Shown here in pieces: positions 32,557 to 42,532 of a DNA stretch of 64,000 nt. Position 1 is the first letter of the stretch. Every line of letters begins with the position of its first letter. The notes under the pieces were generated by a model that was not told the DNA's origin, did not search any database, and saw nothing but the letters and a program-made list of their open reading frames with translations. A program made the position numbers and the translations under genes. The stretch spans positions 7,396,001 through 7,460,000 of the forward strand of contig JAEOAD010000018.1 in the NCBI GenBank assembly GCA_036365145.1, written 5' to 3'. This DNA comes from Orientallactaga sibirica. Taxonomy: Eukaryota; Chordata; Mammalia; Rodentia; Dipodidae.

Positions 32557-33600
32557 TTAATTATTGCATTTCCCTCTTGTAGCCTCATAAGGATATTTGT
32601 TCATCTCTTCTGTCTGGAATATTCTCTGAAAAGTTCTCTGTAGGGTTGGCTTCATGCTCATATATTCATAAAGCTGGCTTTTGTCATGAAAAGTATTTCT
32701 TTTACCACCTATTATATGGGACACTTTTGCTGGGTATAGTAGTTTGGGTGGGCAGCCATTGTCTTTTATATCTTGCAGCACCCTGTTCCAAGTCCTTCTG
32801 GCTTTTTAGAGTTTCCATTAAAAAGTCAGAGGTAATTTTGGTGGGTTTTACCTTTTTATATAACAAACATTTTGCTTTCAGCTTTCAGTACTCTTTCTTT
32901 GCTTTCAGTGTTTAGAGTTTTAACTATAATGTATCACGGACAGTTTATTCTCTGGTACTTTACATTTGGTCTTCTGTGTATATCCTGTATGGATCTCACT
33001 TTTGAGATTTTTGGAAAAATTTCTTTGATAATTTTGTTGAAGATATTCTCCCTTTGTCCTATAACTTTTCCCTTTCTTGTATGCCCATGATCGGGATATT
33101 TGGTCTTTTTAAGGTAGTTCCACATTTCCTGCATTCATTTTTCACATTAGTTGTACGTATAATTTTTGGACTCCTGGTCTATTTCCTCTGTTTTTTCCTT
33201 GAGATCTGATTTTCTGTCCTCCACATGACCTATCCTGTTGGCGAGGATTGATAGGAGGTCTTTTAAAGGAGTTATTTCATTTTTGTTTTCCAATGTCTTT
33301 TTCTTTAGCATCTCCATCTCCTTTTGATTTCCATTTTCAATTCCAATTTGACTTACTTGTTTTGTGAAATTCATTCCTGCATTTGATCATGTCTTCCACT
33401 AACTGCTGAGTTCATTTTTGTGATTCTCCTCCAATTCATTCATCCATCTATTAAGATCTTTCTGCTTCACTTCAATTTTGTTGAGGTGTCTATTAAGAAC
33501 TTTGTTGTTGTTGCTGGCTCTTTTTCATTGCATCCATGTGTCTATTGAATTCATTTGTTGCTTTTCTTCCATTTCATCCATATGTTTGTTCATGACCATA
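32557..33600 (-). pseudogene. L1 ORF1 (coiled coil, RRM and CTD), broken, minus strand
   Basis: Several minus-strand frames together cover ORF1p. At 33,147-33,600 there is a Lys/Glu-rich coiled coil (for example LLSILANRIGHVEDRKSDLKEK). At 32,934-33,134 the RNA-binding core has 'ENIFNKIIKEIFPKISKV'. At 32,557-32,781 the C-terminal domain has 'PPKLLYPAKVSHIIGGKRNTFHDK'. ORF1p is the trimeric RNA chaperone of the L1 ribonucleoprotein. Stops and frameshifts between the frames make it a pseudogene, and a DIP-like SINE interrupts the 5' part. No ORF2 follows on its 3' side. Confidence 0.88.
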
Positions 33601-33602
33601 TT

Positions 33603-33791
33603 GTTTATTTATTTATGAGAGAGAGAGAGAGAGGTAGAGAATAGGTGCACCAGGGCCTCCAGCCACTGCAAATGAACTCCAGATGCATGTTCTACCTTGT
33701 GCATCTGGCTTACATGGATCCTTGGGAATTGAACCAAGGTCCTTTGGCTTTTCAGGCAAACATCTTAATAGCTAAGACATCTCTCCAGCCC
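33603..33791 (-). repeat. DIP-like SINE in L1, minus strand
   Basis: 'tttatttatttatgagagag', 'gggcctccagccactgcaaatgaactccagatgcatg', 'taagacatctctccagccc'. It lies in the ORF1 5' end/5'UTR of the L1. Confidence 0.92.
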
Positions 33792-33794
33792 GTT

Positions 33795-34220
33795 AAGTTT
33801 GTTTAATGTGCATATCATAATTTCATTTTGGAATTCTATGTTTGGAGTATCCTTTGTGTTTCCATTATGGGACTAGTCATCCTTGGTGGTGATCTCTTGG
33901 CTTGATGTCTTGTATTATTTGTCTTTTATTTGTGGTTGTCCATCTCTAGAGAGTCCTTTTGTTTTGCTGAGACTGAATCAATCATACCTCTTGTGGTACC
34001 TGTATTGCATAGACTGGTCAATTTTGATCAGGTTGGAATAGGAAGGTAGTCTATCAGCTTGATTGGGCTGGGGGCACTTGAGTCTGATCAGGGTCCTCTT
34101 TGGGTGTGCTGCCTCCTGGTGTGTTTGGGTGTAGCACTGGGCAGCTTGGCCTGCTCAGAGGTCCCTCTTCTCCCACTGCTCTTCAGTGCCTGGATCCTTG
34201 GAATGCAATCCTGTGGGATG
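33795..34220 (-). other. L1 5'UTR, proximal unique part
   Basis: Non-coding sequence between ORF1 and the tandem monomers. It is G/T-rich on the plus strand ('tgtgctgcctcctggtgtgtttgggtgtagc') and carries no open frame of note. Identified by position upstream of ORF1. Confidence 0.6.
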
Positions 34221-34540
34221 CAGGGCCAGTGCTACTGATCTAGCAGGAAGGAATTTACATGCTAGTGTGGCAGCTCCCTGTATCACAGCAACTGGGGACC
34301 CAGTATGTGTAGGAGAGGAAGTTCACTTGAGCTTCACTGCTCAAGCATTACCCATTACATGGCCTTTGGTGTTTGATTAGCCTGAGGACACTGTTGGCCA
34401 CAGGGCTGGTGCCACACACCTGACAGGAAGGGAGTTTCATGCTAGTAATCAAGCTCATACTAACAGCAATTGTGAGACCTATATGCACAGGTGAGGTACA
34501 CCTGTGCTTCATCTAACAACATTAATCACTATATTGCCTT

Positions 34541-34581
<41 letters not shown>

Positions 34582-34786
34582 TTAAGCCCAAGATCGTGTC
34601 AGTCACTGGGCTGTTGTCACAGGCCTGGCAGGAAGGGAGTTTCATGCTACTATGGCAGCTCAATGCTCATAGCACTTAGGGGATCCAGAATGTGCAGGTG
34701 ATGTAGCTTAACTGGGCTTGAACACCCAGTGTTATTCACTGTCTCATGCCTTGGTATGATAGTAGATGTAATAGAGCCTGAAACTT
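34221..34786 (-). repeat. Three tandem ~180-bp monomers in an L1 5'UTR
   Basis: Three diverged copies start near 34,221, 34,401 and 34,605. Anchors recur in the same order: 'cagggccagtgct' / 'cagggctggtgcc' / 'ctgggctgttgtc'; then 'caggaagg..tt.catgcta'; then a 'cagca..tg.g' block; and a 'cattac/attaat/attcact' block. The second unit holds a (GA)n expansion (34,541-34,579) that lengthens it. Tandem promoter monomers upstream of ORF1 are known from mouse L1 (A, F and Tf types); the sequence here is unlike those. The position argues for a 5'UTR promoter array. Confidence 0.75.
34541..34579. repeat. (GA)n microsatellite
   Basis: About 19 GA units inside the second L1 5'UTR monomer. Confidence 0.95.
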
Positions 34787-35048
34787 TGGTGTGAGATCCA
34801 TTCTGGGAACTCTTCTGGAAGCTAGCACCAGGTTGCCCTTTCCCTCAATAACTACCCTCCTTTGGTAGTTTTGTTTTTGGCATGGAGGAATCCTTTTCTA
34901 GTAGATCTTCTGTTGCTGGTTAAGGAAGAGCCTGGCTGGGGAGGTGGGAGCCAGTGAGTAGAGGCACTTCTCTGTAGCTACTTGCTGGAGCCTATCCTTG
35001 CTGATTATGTGGCTGCCCCTTGCCCCTTACTCCTTACTACTTCTATGG
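34787..35048. other. Probable upstream end of the L1 5'UTR or flank
   Basis: C/T/G-rich sequence without monomer anchors. It could be the last part of the L1 5'UTR or its flank; the L1 5' boundary was not located. Confidence 0.4.
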
Positions 35049-35128
35049 CAGGGTTTGTCTGCAGTGGCTAGAGGCCCTGGCATGCTCATTCTCTATCTGC
35101 CTCTCTCTCTCTCTCATAAATAAATAGA
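35049..35128 (+). repeat. DIP-like SINE 3' half, plus strand
   Basis: 'gtttgtctgcagtggctagaggccctggcatgctcattctc', CT-rich stretch and 'ataaataaatag'. The tRNA-like head is missing. Confidence 0.8.
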
Positions 35129-35419
35129 TTCAAACTGTCTTCTACAACTTACTTTGTGACCTTCCACCACCTTATGACCTTTAGCCTACTCCTGCTTCTT
35201 GATCATTATAATAGAGTCAAATAGGACTTCCTGCACTGAAATCATCACAGTACAGATTGTGTCCCTTCCTGGACCCATGGCTCAGATAAAGTCTTTTCTT
35301 AGTGGACCATTCAATTCACCAAGAGATTACATTATAAGGGGCCTTTCCTAACCATCTAACAACAAGTCACTGTGCAGTCACTCTTCATTACAACATTCTA
35401 TGTCAATTGTTTTTCATGT
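35129..35419. other. Unassigned sequence
   Basis: No gene or repeat recognised. Confidence 0.45.
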
Positions 35420-35745
35420 GTTTGTGTGTATAGTGTAGGTGTGTGTGTGTGTGTGTGTGTGTGTGATTGCATGTTCGTGTGTGTACAAGTGTCTATAATG
35501 GGCATGCATATGTGTGTGAGGGCAAATGTGCATGTGTGTTGAGGCGTCTTTCTTTGTTGCTTTCCATTTTGTTGAAACAGAGTCTCTTATTGAACCCAAA
35601 GCTCACTGATTCTGTCTCTGACTCTCTTTAGATTATAAGCATGTACTGCCACACTCACTGTTTACATGGGTTCTGTGGACTCAAAGTCAGGTTCTCTTGT
35701 GTGCATGCCAAGTTCTGTATCAACTGAGCCATCTCTCAGCCTGAA
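35420..35745 (-). repeat. B4-type SINE, minus strand, with (GT)n
   Basis: A (GT)n run (35,438-35,465; CA-rich end on the minus strand) is followed by 'gattataagcatgtactgcc', 'acatgggttctgtggactc' and 'caactgagccatctctcagcc', a reversed B4/ID head. Confidence 0.7.
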
Positions 35746-36344
35746 TGTCAATTCTTTCTATATCACTTATAATTGACATTTTGGAGCATTCAGTTGTTTA
35801 TAAGTTACCTCTCCCAGAAATAAAAACTCCTATAAATAAAAACCTTCTGAAACTAAAACCATGTATGCATTGCATTGCTAGATACTCTAAGCCTAGATAG
35901 AGATTGAAAGATATTCAGACCCCAGTAACTGTCTTTTAAATTAATGAATGAGCTATTGAGTGAGCACATTATTACCTGGGCTCAGCACTGGATGAAAAGC
36001 CATGGTATTTGGCTTCCAGTTACTTTTAATCAAGGAGGAAGACAAATCTGTAGAACAAATCTAAAATGCAACCTATTGATAGAGATGTGTCATAAACACA
36101 GTCAGATCACAGGGAAAATGATGCCTCCATTGGTCATTTGAAGACAAATGATGTGAATTTTGTATACCACTGACTTAGCACATCTCTGCTTTTAATTATT
36201 TTTATTTATTTTAATGAGTAGGCTTCAATTTGGAGAATTAATTTAGTGATATATTGACTTAAAATGCTGAGATAAATATAAAAGAAGGTGACAGATTACT
36301 AATTGATAAACATATCTTCTCTCTCACTGTTGTAGTCAATCTGC
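35746..36344. other. Unassigned sequence
   Basis: No gene seen. A 65-codon frame at 35,944-36,141 has no recognisable similarity. Confidence 0.45.
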
Positions 36345-37975
36345 AGTCAAGATGCTGGCTGGTCACCCTGAGGAATGCTACCATATCAGGGGCTCAGTGC
36401 TGGTCTCTGCTGCTGGTAGATTTGGCACTCAGCAGCAACTGTAGCCACATCAGCTTTAGTTAATGGAAGTCCATGTTATTGGGCTCATGTGTAACCTGCA
36501 TCCCTGCCACCATGGCCACCTTGTTCATGGGCACATTGGGCAATGACAAGGATGGCCAGGAGGTTGGTCACTATCTACAGAATAAGTCAGCTTATCAGCT
36601 TGATTATTAAAGTCATCCTATGATGAGATCACCTTCTGATGAGCATGAAAATGAGACACAACTACCTTTACGCTCTTTGCTCATTCAGAGAGATCTATCC
36701 ACTTATACCTTCCCCAAATATCTTTCTCACTAATTTTCCAATTGTTCTTCTTCCAAGTCCTGGGCCATCCAGCCAAACCATTGGTCACAGTCCATGAATC
36801 AGTGTGTGTGTGGTGGTTGGATTCAGGCATCCCCCATAAACTTAGGTGTTCTGAATGCTAGGTTCCCAGATGATTGAGATTTGGGAATTAAAACCTCCTG
36901 GAGGTGTTGTATTGTTGGGGGTGGGCTTATGGGTGTTATAGCCAGTTTCCCCATGCCAGTGTTTGGCATATTCTCCTGCTGCTATTGTCCACCTTATGTT
37001 GGCCAGAGGGTGATGTCCACTCTCTGCTCATGCCACTGTTTTCCCTTGTCATCACGGAGCCTCCCCTCAAGTCTGTAAGCCAAAATAAACTTTTTTTTCC
37101 CCACAAGCTGCTCTTGGTAGGGTGATTTCTGCCAGCAATGCGAACCTGACTGCAACAATGTATTACAGCACATCTGGGCATTTTCCTTCCCAGCAAAATA
37201 TACAACCATGTGAACTGCCTGAAGTTCTGCCCATTGTGAAGATTTCTCTTCACCACAGTCTTCCAGAGTTGTCCCAGAAAAGGGCTGTAATGCTGTAGCT
37301 GTCCACTTCTGCAAGGTGCCTGCATAACACACTGAGCCATCTGTAAACCATGCCCTAGGCCTCTCCTCCTCAGCCAACTGATCATAGGACACACCTCATG
37401 ATGTCGTGGGTACATTCTTGGGGACAGAAAGCATTGTAACAGGAGTAGCAACCATATACATTTGAGTAACTTCCTTTTGTGCCTTCAGGGCCTGCTCAAG
37501 CCTGATCACACATATATCAGTTCCATGGGATAATGGACTACTGCTGTGTATGTCCAACTTTATGATCTTGTGGCTCAAAAACCCAGCTCATAATGAGAAC
37601 TTCTGGACACATAGTAACTTGATGACCCATTGTCAAGCATTCAATTTCCACTAAGGCCCAATAACAAGCCAAAATGTGTCTCTCAATGGGAGAATAATTG
37701 TCTCTGCAGGGCCTTGCTCCCAATCCAAAGGGCCTCTACTGTGATTCACCTATGGGTGTCTGCCAAAGGCTCCAAATAGCATCTCTATATGCTATTGACA
37801 ACTCAGATACTATCAGATATGCTACATCATATGGCCCAAGTGGCAGAGCAGCATGTATAGCAGCCTGGACCTGTTGAAGAGCCTTTGCTTATTCTGGGCC
37901 CCACTGAAAACTAGCAGGTTTCCAGTTTACTTGGTATATGGGATGGAATAACATACACAAGTGAGGAATGTGCTA
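36345..37975 (-). pseudogene. ERVL pol remnant (RT end, RNase H, start of integrase), minus strand
   Basis: Broken minus-strand frames show, in N-to-C order, the end of reverse transcriptase/connection (about 37,975-37,540, with 'YSPIERHILACYWALVEIE'), an RNase H domain (about 37,400-37,170, with catalytic-type 'WFTDGS' and 'SSQWAEL') and, across an LTR insertion, degraded sequence consistent with the end of RNase H and the zinc-binding start of integrase (36,345-36,808). These are features of class III ERVL pol. gag, protease and most of RT are missing. Frameshifts, stops and a MaLR LTR (36,810-37,157) make it non-functional. An ERVL-type LTR lies just upstream at 38,203-38,674 and may belong to the same provirus. 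Confidence 0.87.
36810..37157 (+). repeat. ERVL-MaLR LTR (ORR1/MT-like), plus strand, inside ERVL pol
   Basis: 'tgtggtggttggattcaggcatcccccataaacttaggtg', 'ccagtttccccatgccagtg', 'gtctgtaagccaaaataaac' (poly(A) signal) and 'gaacctgactgcaaca' at the end. ERVL pol coding sequence resumes on both sides. Flanks agtgt / aatgt may be the 5-bp TSD with one change. Confidence 0.82.
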
Positions 37976-37977
37976 CC

Positions 37978-38190
37978 TTCAAAAGAGGGAGACAGATAGA
38001 GGATGGACCACCAGCAGCCTCTCAGCTGCTGTGAACAAACTCCAGATGCTTGTGCCCCCTTGTGGGAAAATGCAGCATTGTGTCCTTGGGTCACCTTGCA
38101 TCTGGCTAAACATGGGACCTGGAGATTGGAACCGGCGTTCTTAGGCTTAGCAGGCAGGCGCCTTAACCGCTAAGCCATCTCTTCAGCCCT
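37978..38190 (-). repeat. Long-variant DIP-like SINE, minus strand
   Basis: 'agcagcctctcagctgctgtgaac', 'gtgcccccttgtgggaaaatgcagcattg', 'gcatctggctaaacatgggacctggagattgg', 'ccgctaagccatctcttcagccc'. Shares an internal segment with copies at 51.0 and 55.6 kb that standard DIP-like copies lack. The tail side is eroded. Confidence 0.85.
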
Positions 38191-38202
38191 AAATAGGCCC
38201 AC

Positions 38203-38674
38203 TTTTGTATTAAAAAGAAATTTATTATATTAGCTTATGACAATCCAATATAGCAGTCTGCAGGCCTGAAAGTCCAAGGAACCTGGTAGCTACTCAGTCC
38301 ATGAGGCTGGATGCCTCAGCTGTCCCAATCCAGCACTGAAGGCCTGATGGCTTTCTGGAGAGCCACTGGTCTTCAGTCCATGCTGGAAGGCTGAGGAAAC
38401 TTGGTTCCAGTGCTGATTAAAAAGAGAAGAACAGGATAGATGCACAAGCAAGTGAGTGCACTCTCCAATAACCAGCAGTGAAATTGGAGGAAGGGGCTCC
38501 TTCCTCCTAGGACTTCCTTACATAAAGCCCACCACTGGGAGGGCAAACCACTCTGGGAGAAGGACCTCCTCCTTCAGTCAATCCTTCCTGGAAGCAATCT
38601 TAAGAGACCCATCCAAAAAGAATGTCTGTAGATTCCTAATCAGATAAAGTCGACAATAGAACTTTACCATTACA
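38203..38674 (-). mobile_element. ERVL-type LTR (MLT2/MT2-like), minus strand, 3'-incomplete
   Basis: On the minus strand it starts TGTAATGGTAAAG at 38,674. It continues with 'aggaatctacagacattc', 'gactgaagaccagtgg', 'gccatcaggccttcagtgctggattggg' and 'ataataaatttc', collinear with the LTR at 29,283. The last ~50 bp of the LTR are absent. It has no copy of the 28-bp duplication. CCCAC occurs immediately outside both ends (38,198-38,202 and 38,675-38,679), which could be a TSD or coincidence. Confidence 0.83.
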
Positions 38675-38679
38675 CCCAC

Positions 38680-39085
38680 CAAACACAGCCCCAGGCCTCA
38701 CTTGTTCTGATAGATGATCATTCCCTTTTGGCACTTGCCTCACTCCCTAGACTGTGTGCCTTAAATGCTCTGAGTAAGAACTTCACAGCCTTAGGCACTG
38801 AGTAGACCAGGCTTCCAAGAGTTCAGCCCAGACATATCTGGAGACAGAACACACAAGGAGGAGCCTGCTTACTTTCCAATGTACCTCCTGTAGATAGACT
38901 GCCATTCCACACCAATAAGGATCAATGTTGACCAGGCCACTTAACACAGGATCCATAAGAGCTACTGTTGCTACATTCTCAGCAAGAATTTCTCCAGAGG
39001 AGCAAACACCAAGACAAAACAACTCATAAAAACAAGGCAAGCCTTGAATGACTACTCCCATAATGGAAGTCTCCAGTGAAAACTA
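38680..39085 (-). other. Unassigned, with a 92-codon open frame
   Basis: A minus-strand frame at 38,783-39,061 is open for 92 codons and somewhat hydrophobic, with no motif I recognise. It sits next to the ERVL LTR and could be retroviral or simply chance. No function assigned. Confidence 0.35.
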
Positions 39086-39089
39086 TTTA

Positions 39090-39750
39090 GAGCAAACTCC
39101 AGACATACAGTTTCAAAATGCAATGACACTAAGTGTATTCAACATGAACAATTGGAAATGAACAAATGTCTGGATAAAATGAAAGAGAAACACCACAAAG
39201 AATGAAAATAATCAACAGACAGTTGAATAAAATAGGGGAGAATCAAAAAGATCTCAATAGACAGCTGAATGAAACATATGAGAATCAATAGAATAAAGAA
39301 CTGGGGTTGGGGATTTAGCTAAGTAGATGAATGTTTGCATACAAGAACAGAATGAACTATATGCCAAGGGCATAGCAAATATCTTCAAAAAATTAGGAGA
39401 AAATTTTCCAAATCTTATTAAAGAAAGGCCCATTCAGGTGTAGGAGGCATACAGAACACCAAATAGACAGGTTTATCTAAAGATTATCTGAATAAAAAAT
39501 AAAGGAGAAATAGTGCAGCTTAACAACTCCATAGATGGACATAGCAGACATCTATAGGACATGCCACCCAAAGTTTACAGAATATGCATTCTTCTCAGCA
39601 GCTCATAGTACCTTCTCTAAAACTGATCATACATCAAGACAAAATAAACATCCACAAATTCAGGGAAATTAAGATAAATACCTGTATTATATCAGACCAT
39701 AATTCAATAAAGCTATAAATCAAACACAAGATAAACAAGAGTTCTTTTCC
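39090..39750 (+). pseudogene. Old L1 ORF1/ORF2 fragments, plus strand
   Basis: About 39,350-39,480 reads like the ORF1 RNA-binding core ('aaaattttccaaatcttattaaagaaaggcccattcaggt'). About 39,530-39,740 reads like the ORF2 endonuclease ('cattcttctcagcagctcatagtacc', 'aaaactgatcatac', 'cagaccataattc'). Intervening L1 sequence is deleted and stops are frequent. An ID-like head (ctggggttggggatttagctaag) is embedded at about 39,303-39,345. Confidence 0.7.
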
Positions 39751-39801
39751 TTCTGGCCCATCCATAGTATTCCATGTAATTGGAACTTGGATATGACTGC
39801 A

Positions 39802-39931
39802 TGTTATGGTTTGGATATGAAATGCCCCATATAGCTTATGTGTTTGAACACTTGGTTCAGTGGTGCTGTTTGGGGAGGTTCTAGAACTTTTTAAAAATAT
39901 TTTTAAAATTTATTTTATTTTATTTACAAGC

Positions 39932-39968
<37 letters not shown>

Positions 39969-40409
39969 CACACACACACACACACACAGATAGATAGAAA
40001 GGAGAGACAGAGGGAGAATGGGTGTGCCAGGGCCTCTAGCCACTGCAAATGAACTCCAGATGCATGTACCCCCTTGTGCATCTGGCTTATGTGGGTCCTG
40101 GCCAATAGAACCTAGGTCCTTTGGCTTCCAAGTGCCTTTACCACTAAGCCATCTCTCCAGCCCCAGGTTCTAGAACTTTTATAAGTGGGCTGCTGGAGCT
40201 TGGCCCTTGAGGTGTATAGTCTTGTCCTACTTCTTGTCCCATATCTCTGCTTCCTGCTCTACCAAGATATGAACCAGCAGACTCACACCTCTGCTACTTC
40301 AGATAGCTGAACCTGTTGCCAAGCCCATTTCACCGTGGTGAACTTATATCCTTATATCCTTCCTTCCTTAAGTTGCTTCTTGTTAGTGATGAGAAAAGTA
40401 ATTAATACA
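39802..40409 (+). repeat. ERVL-MaLR LTR (ORR1/MT-like), plus strand, SINE-interrupted
   Basis: Starts 'tgttatggtttggatatgaaatgcccc' and ends 'gatgagaaaagtaattaataca' (TG...CA). Contains the usual 'ccttccttccttaagttgcttcttg'. Split by a DIP-like SINE at 39,892-40,165. Confidence 0.85.
39892..40165 (-). repeat. DIP-like SINE, minus strand, with 15-bp TSD
   Basis: Tail region, (ACAG)n and (AC)n microsatellites (39,929-39,990), 'gggcctctagccactgcaaatgaactcc', 'gccatctctccagccc'. Perfect TSD GGTTCTAGAACTTTT at 39,877-39,891 and 40,166-40,180. Confidence 0.97.
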
Positions 40410-40480
40410 ACATCCTACTTCAATGTCCTGTCTTCAGAGGGAGGAGTTGGGATGTGTAGCTAGAGATCACCAAATGAAAA

Positions 40481-40723
40481 AATGTTTTAAATTTATTTTT
40501 ATTTATTTATTAGAGACACAGAGAAAGAGAGAGAAAGAGAGAGAGTGTGTGAGAAGAGAATGTAAGAAAGAATGGGCGTTGCCAGGGTCTCTAGCCATTG
40601 CAAACAAATTCCAGATGCATGCGTCACCATGTGCATCTGGCTTACGTGGGACCTGGAGAATCTAACCTGGGTCCTTAGGCTTCACAGGCAAGCACCTTAA
40701 CCTCTAAGCCATCTCTCCAGCCC
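40481..40723 (-). repeat. DIP-like SINE, minus strand, with 13-bp TSD
   Basis: TTTATT tail, GA-rich stretch, 'gggtctctagccattgcaaac', 'gtgcatctggcttacgtggg', 'taagccatctctccagcc'. TSD CACCAAATGAAAA at 40,468-40,480 and 40,724-40,736. Confidence 0.95.
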
Positions 40724-40736
40724 CACCAAATGAAAA

Positions 40737-42494
40737 TTTTAAAGAACAAGCAGACCAGCCTTATTGAGATTGAAGCTCAATGTGAAATATTGACAATATT
40801 CATGGTAAATAAGTGAATACACAGTCTGTGAAATAGGGATCAGTGGTAATTAGAAAGTTAAAGCCAAGCAGTAGAACAGAACATCCTAGCTGTGGGTTGC
40901 AGTTTCAGCTGGAACATCAAGAAGAACCTCATCCAGGAACACAGTATTTATGGAAGTGTGTGAAGGAAGTGAGTTTGTTAAACCCATGTTAACGTCTCAG
41001 TGAATCAATGGCAAGCAGCAACGGCCTTAAGACACCGCCAATACTATCAATCCAGAAAAAAGCCTGGCATGGGATGTGCCAGATTTTATTTCATTCACCT
41101 GGAAGAAGTCATGAGTCTTTCAGAACCTGCTTTCCATGTTCACCCTGTGGCCTGTATCCTTGACAGTTAATAGTGCATAAAGTTCTTTCAAGACCACGTA
41201 CATTTCCTGGCCAGATGTTATGTACCAATAACACTGAAAAGCAAACTCTTAGGATGACTATGTTGAAAACACCAAGTTTGTCCTTTACATCCTGGTAATC
41301 TTGGAGCTTTTAAGCATATCTGCCTAGAAATCACTGGGAGTAAGTTATATATGAGACCAGTGTCATTTTGACTAGTTTCTCACCTGCAGTCTGTTCTGAT
41401 GGGATAAGCAAAAGCACACTCCCCAAAAACCGTAGAAAAGAAGCACTCTGAAGCAAATCACTACTTCTTTGCAGTTTCTTTATGGAAAAATTTGTGTGGC
41501 TCAGACTAAACCCTGGAGGGTAAAACACAAAATGTGACAGATTTCAGTTTGCCTGGTCCTTCCACAGAGCTTTCTGGTCTGCAGTCTGGTTAGCTGTCTC
41601 ACCTAGCCCAGAAGAAGTTGTGAGAAATAACCAGTTATGAGAAATTTTGCTGTAGGGTTGGGTAGCCTGTGAATGCAAGGATTTCTTCACAACACGGTGT
41701 GGTTTCTGCTACCTTTGAAGATTTCCAGAATGCTTGCAGGGATTAAAAACAGGAAATCCAATGATCCACATAAATTATATTTCCCTAATGGTAGTATTCC
41801 TCACAGCTGAAGGACACAAACCCTAAAATTATGGATGGAAATGGGAACCTTCCTGATCTTTCTTTATGTCAATAACTCCACTATGTGAACCTTGTACTTT
41901 TTTATACCAGCTCAGCCTGTGACATGTCAACCTAAGCAACTTGGTTGCTAAGAATGTTCCAAACTTGTAGGGTCATTCCTTGAGTAGGCATTCATGATTT
42001 ACAAAGCAGAGTAGAATTATCTCAAAGATTTGGAGATGTACCAGACTCATGATTCATATTTTGCATATAGAGAAATTTATAAGATATTGTGACAGTTAGT
42101 GTGGATTGTGGAAAAGCTGTATATTCTTACAGTATGGGAATTCAATTAAGTCAAAATGGATTGTGATAGAAAAGCTGTTGATAAAATTCTAGAGACTATA
42201 AGTATTCTTTTTTAAACTAGTTAACCTACTATTATGAATCTATAAAAATTATCACAAAGAAAGATAGCTAGATAAATAGATATCAAAATCACTAACATTA
42301 TGTGAAAAATGTGAAAACAAAGGAGTGATAGAGTGAGTATAAATGATCATAATATAAAATTTTTTTGAAGGTCCAGTTGATAAAATGATGTAGAGACTAT
42401 AAGTATTCGCCCGGCTTTTAAAATAGTTAACCTAAACTCATTTTATTTTAAATCAATATTAAAAATAAATTTATATATAGAAAGAAAATTTGAT

Positions 42495-42532
<38 letters not shown>

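Noticed and set aside
34186..34701. Possible CRISPR-like or satellite array
   Set aside because: The repeat units are ~180 bp, diverged, without spacers, in mammalian DNA upstream of L1 ORF1. An L1 5'UTR monomer array explains it better.
40860..41560. Possible processed pseudogene or exon
   Set aside because: Mixed composition made it look gene-like, but I could not identify a conserved frame, poly(A) tail or TSD.
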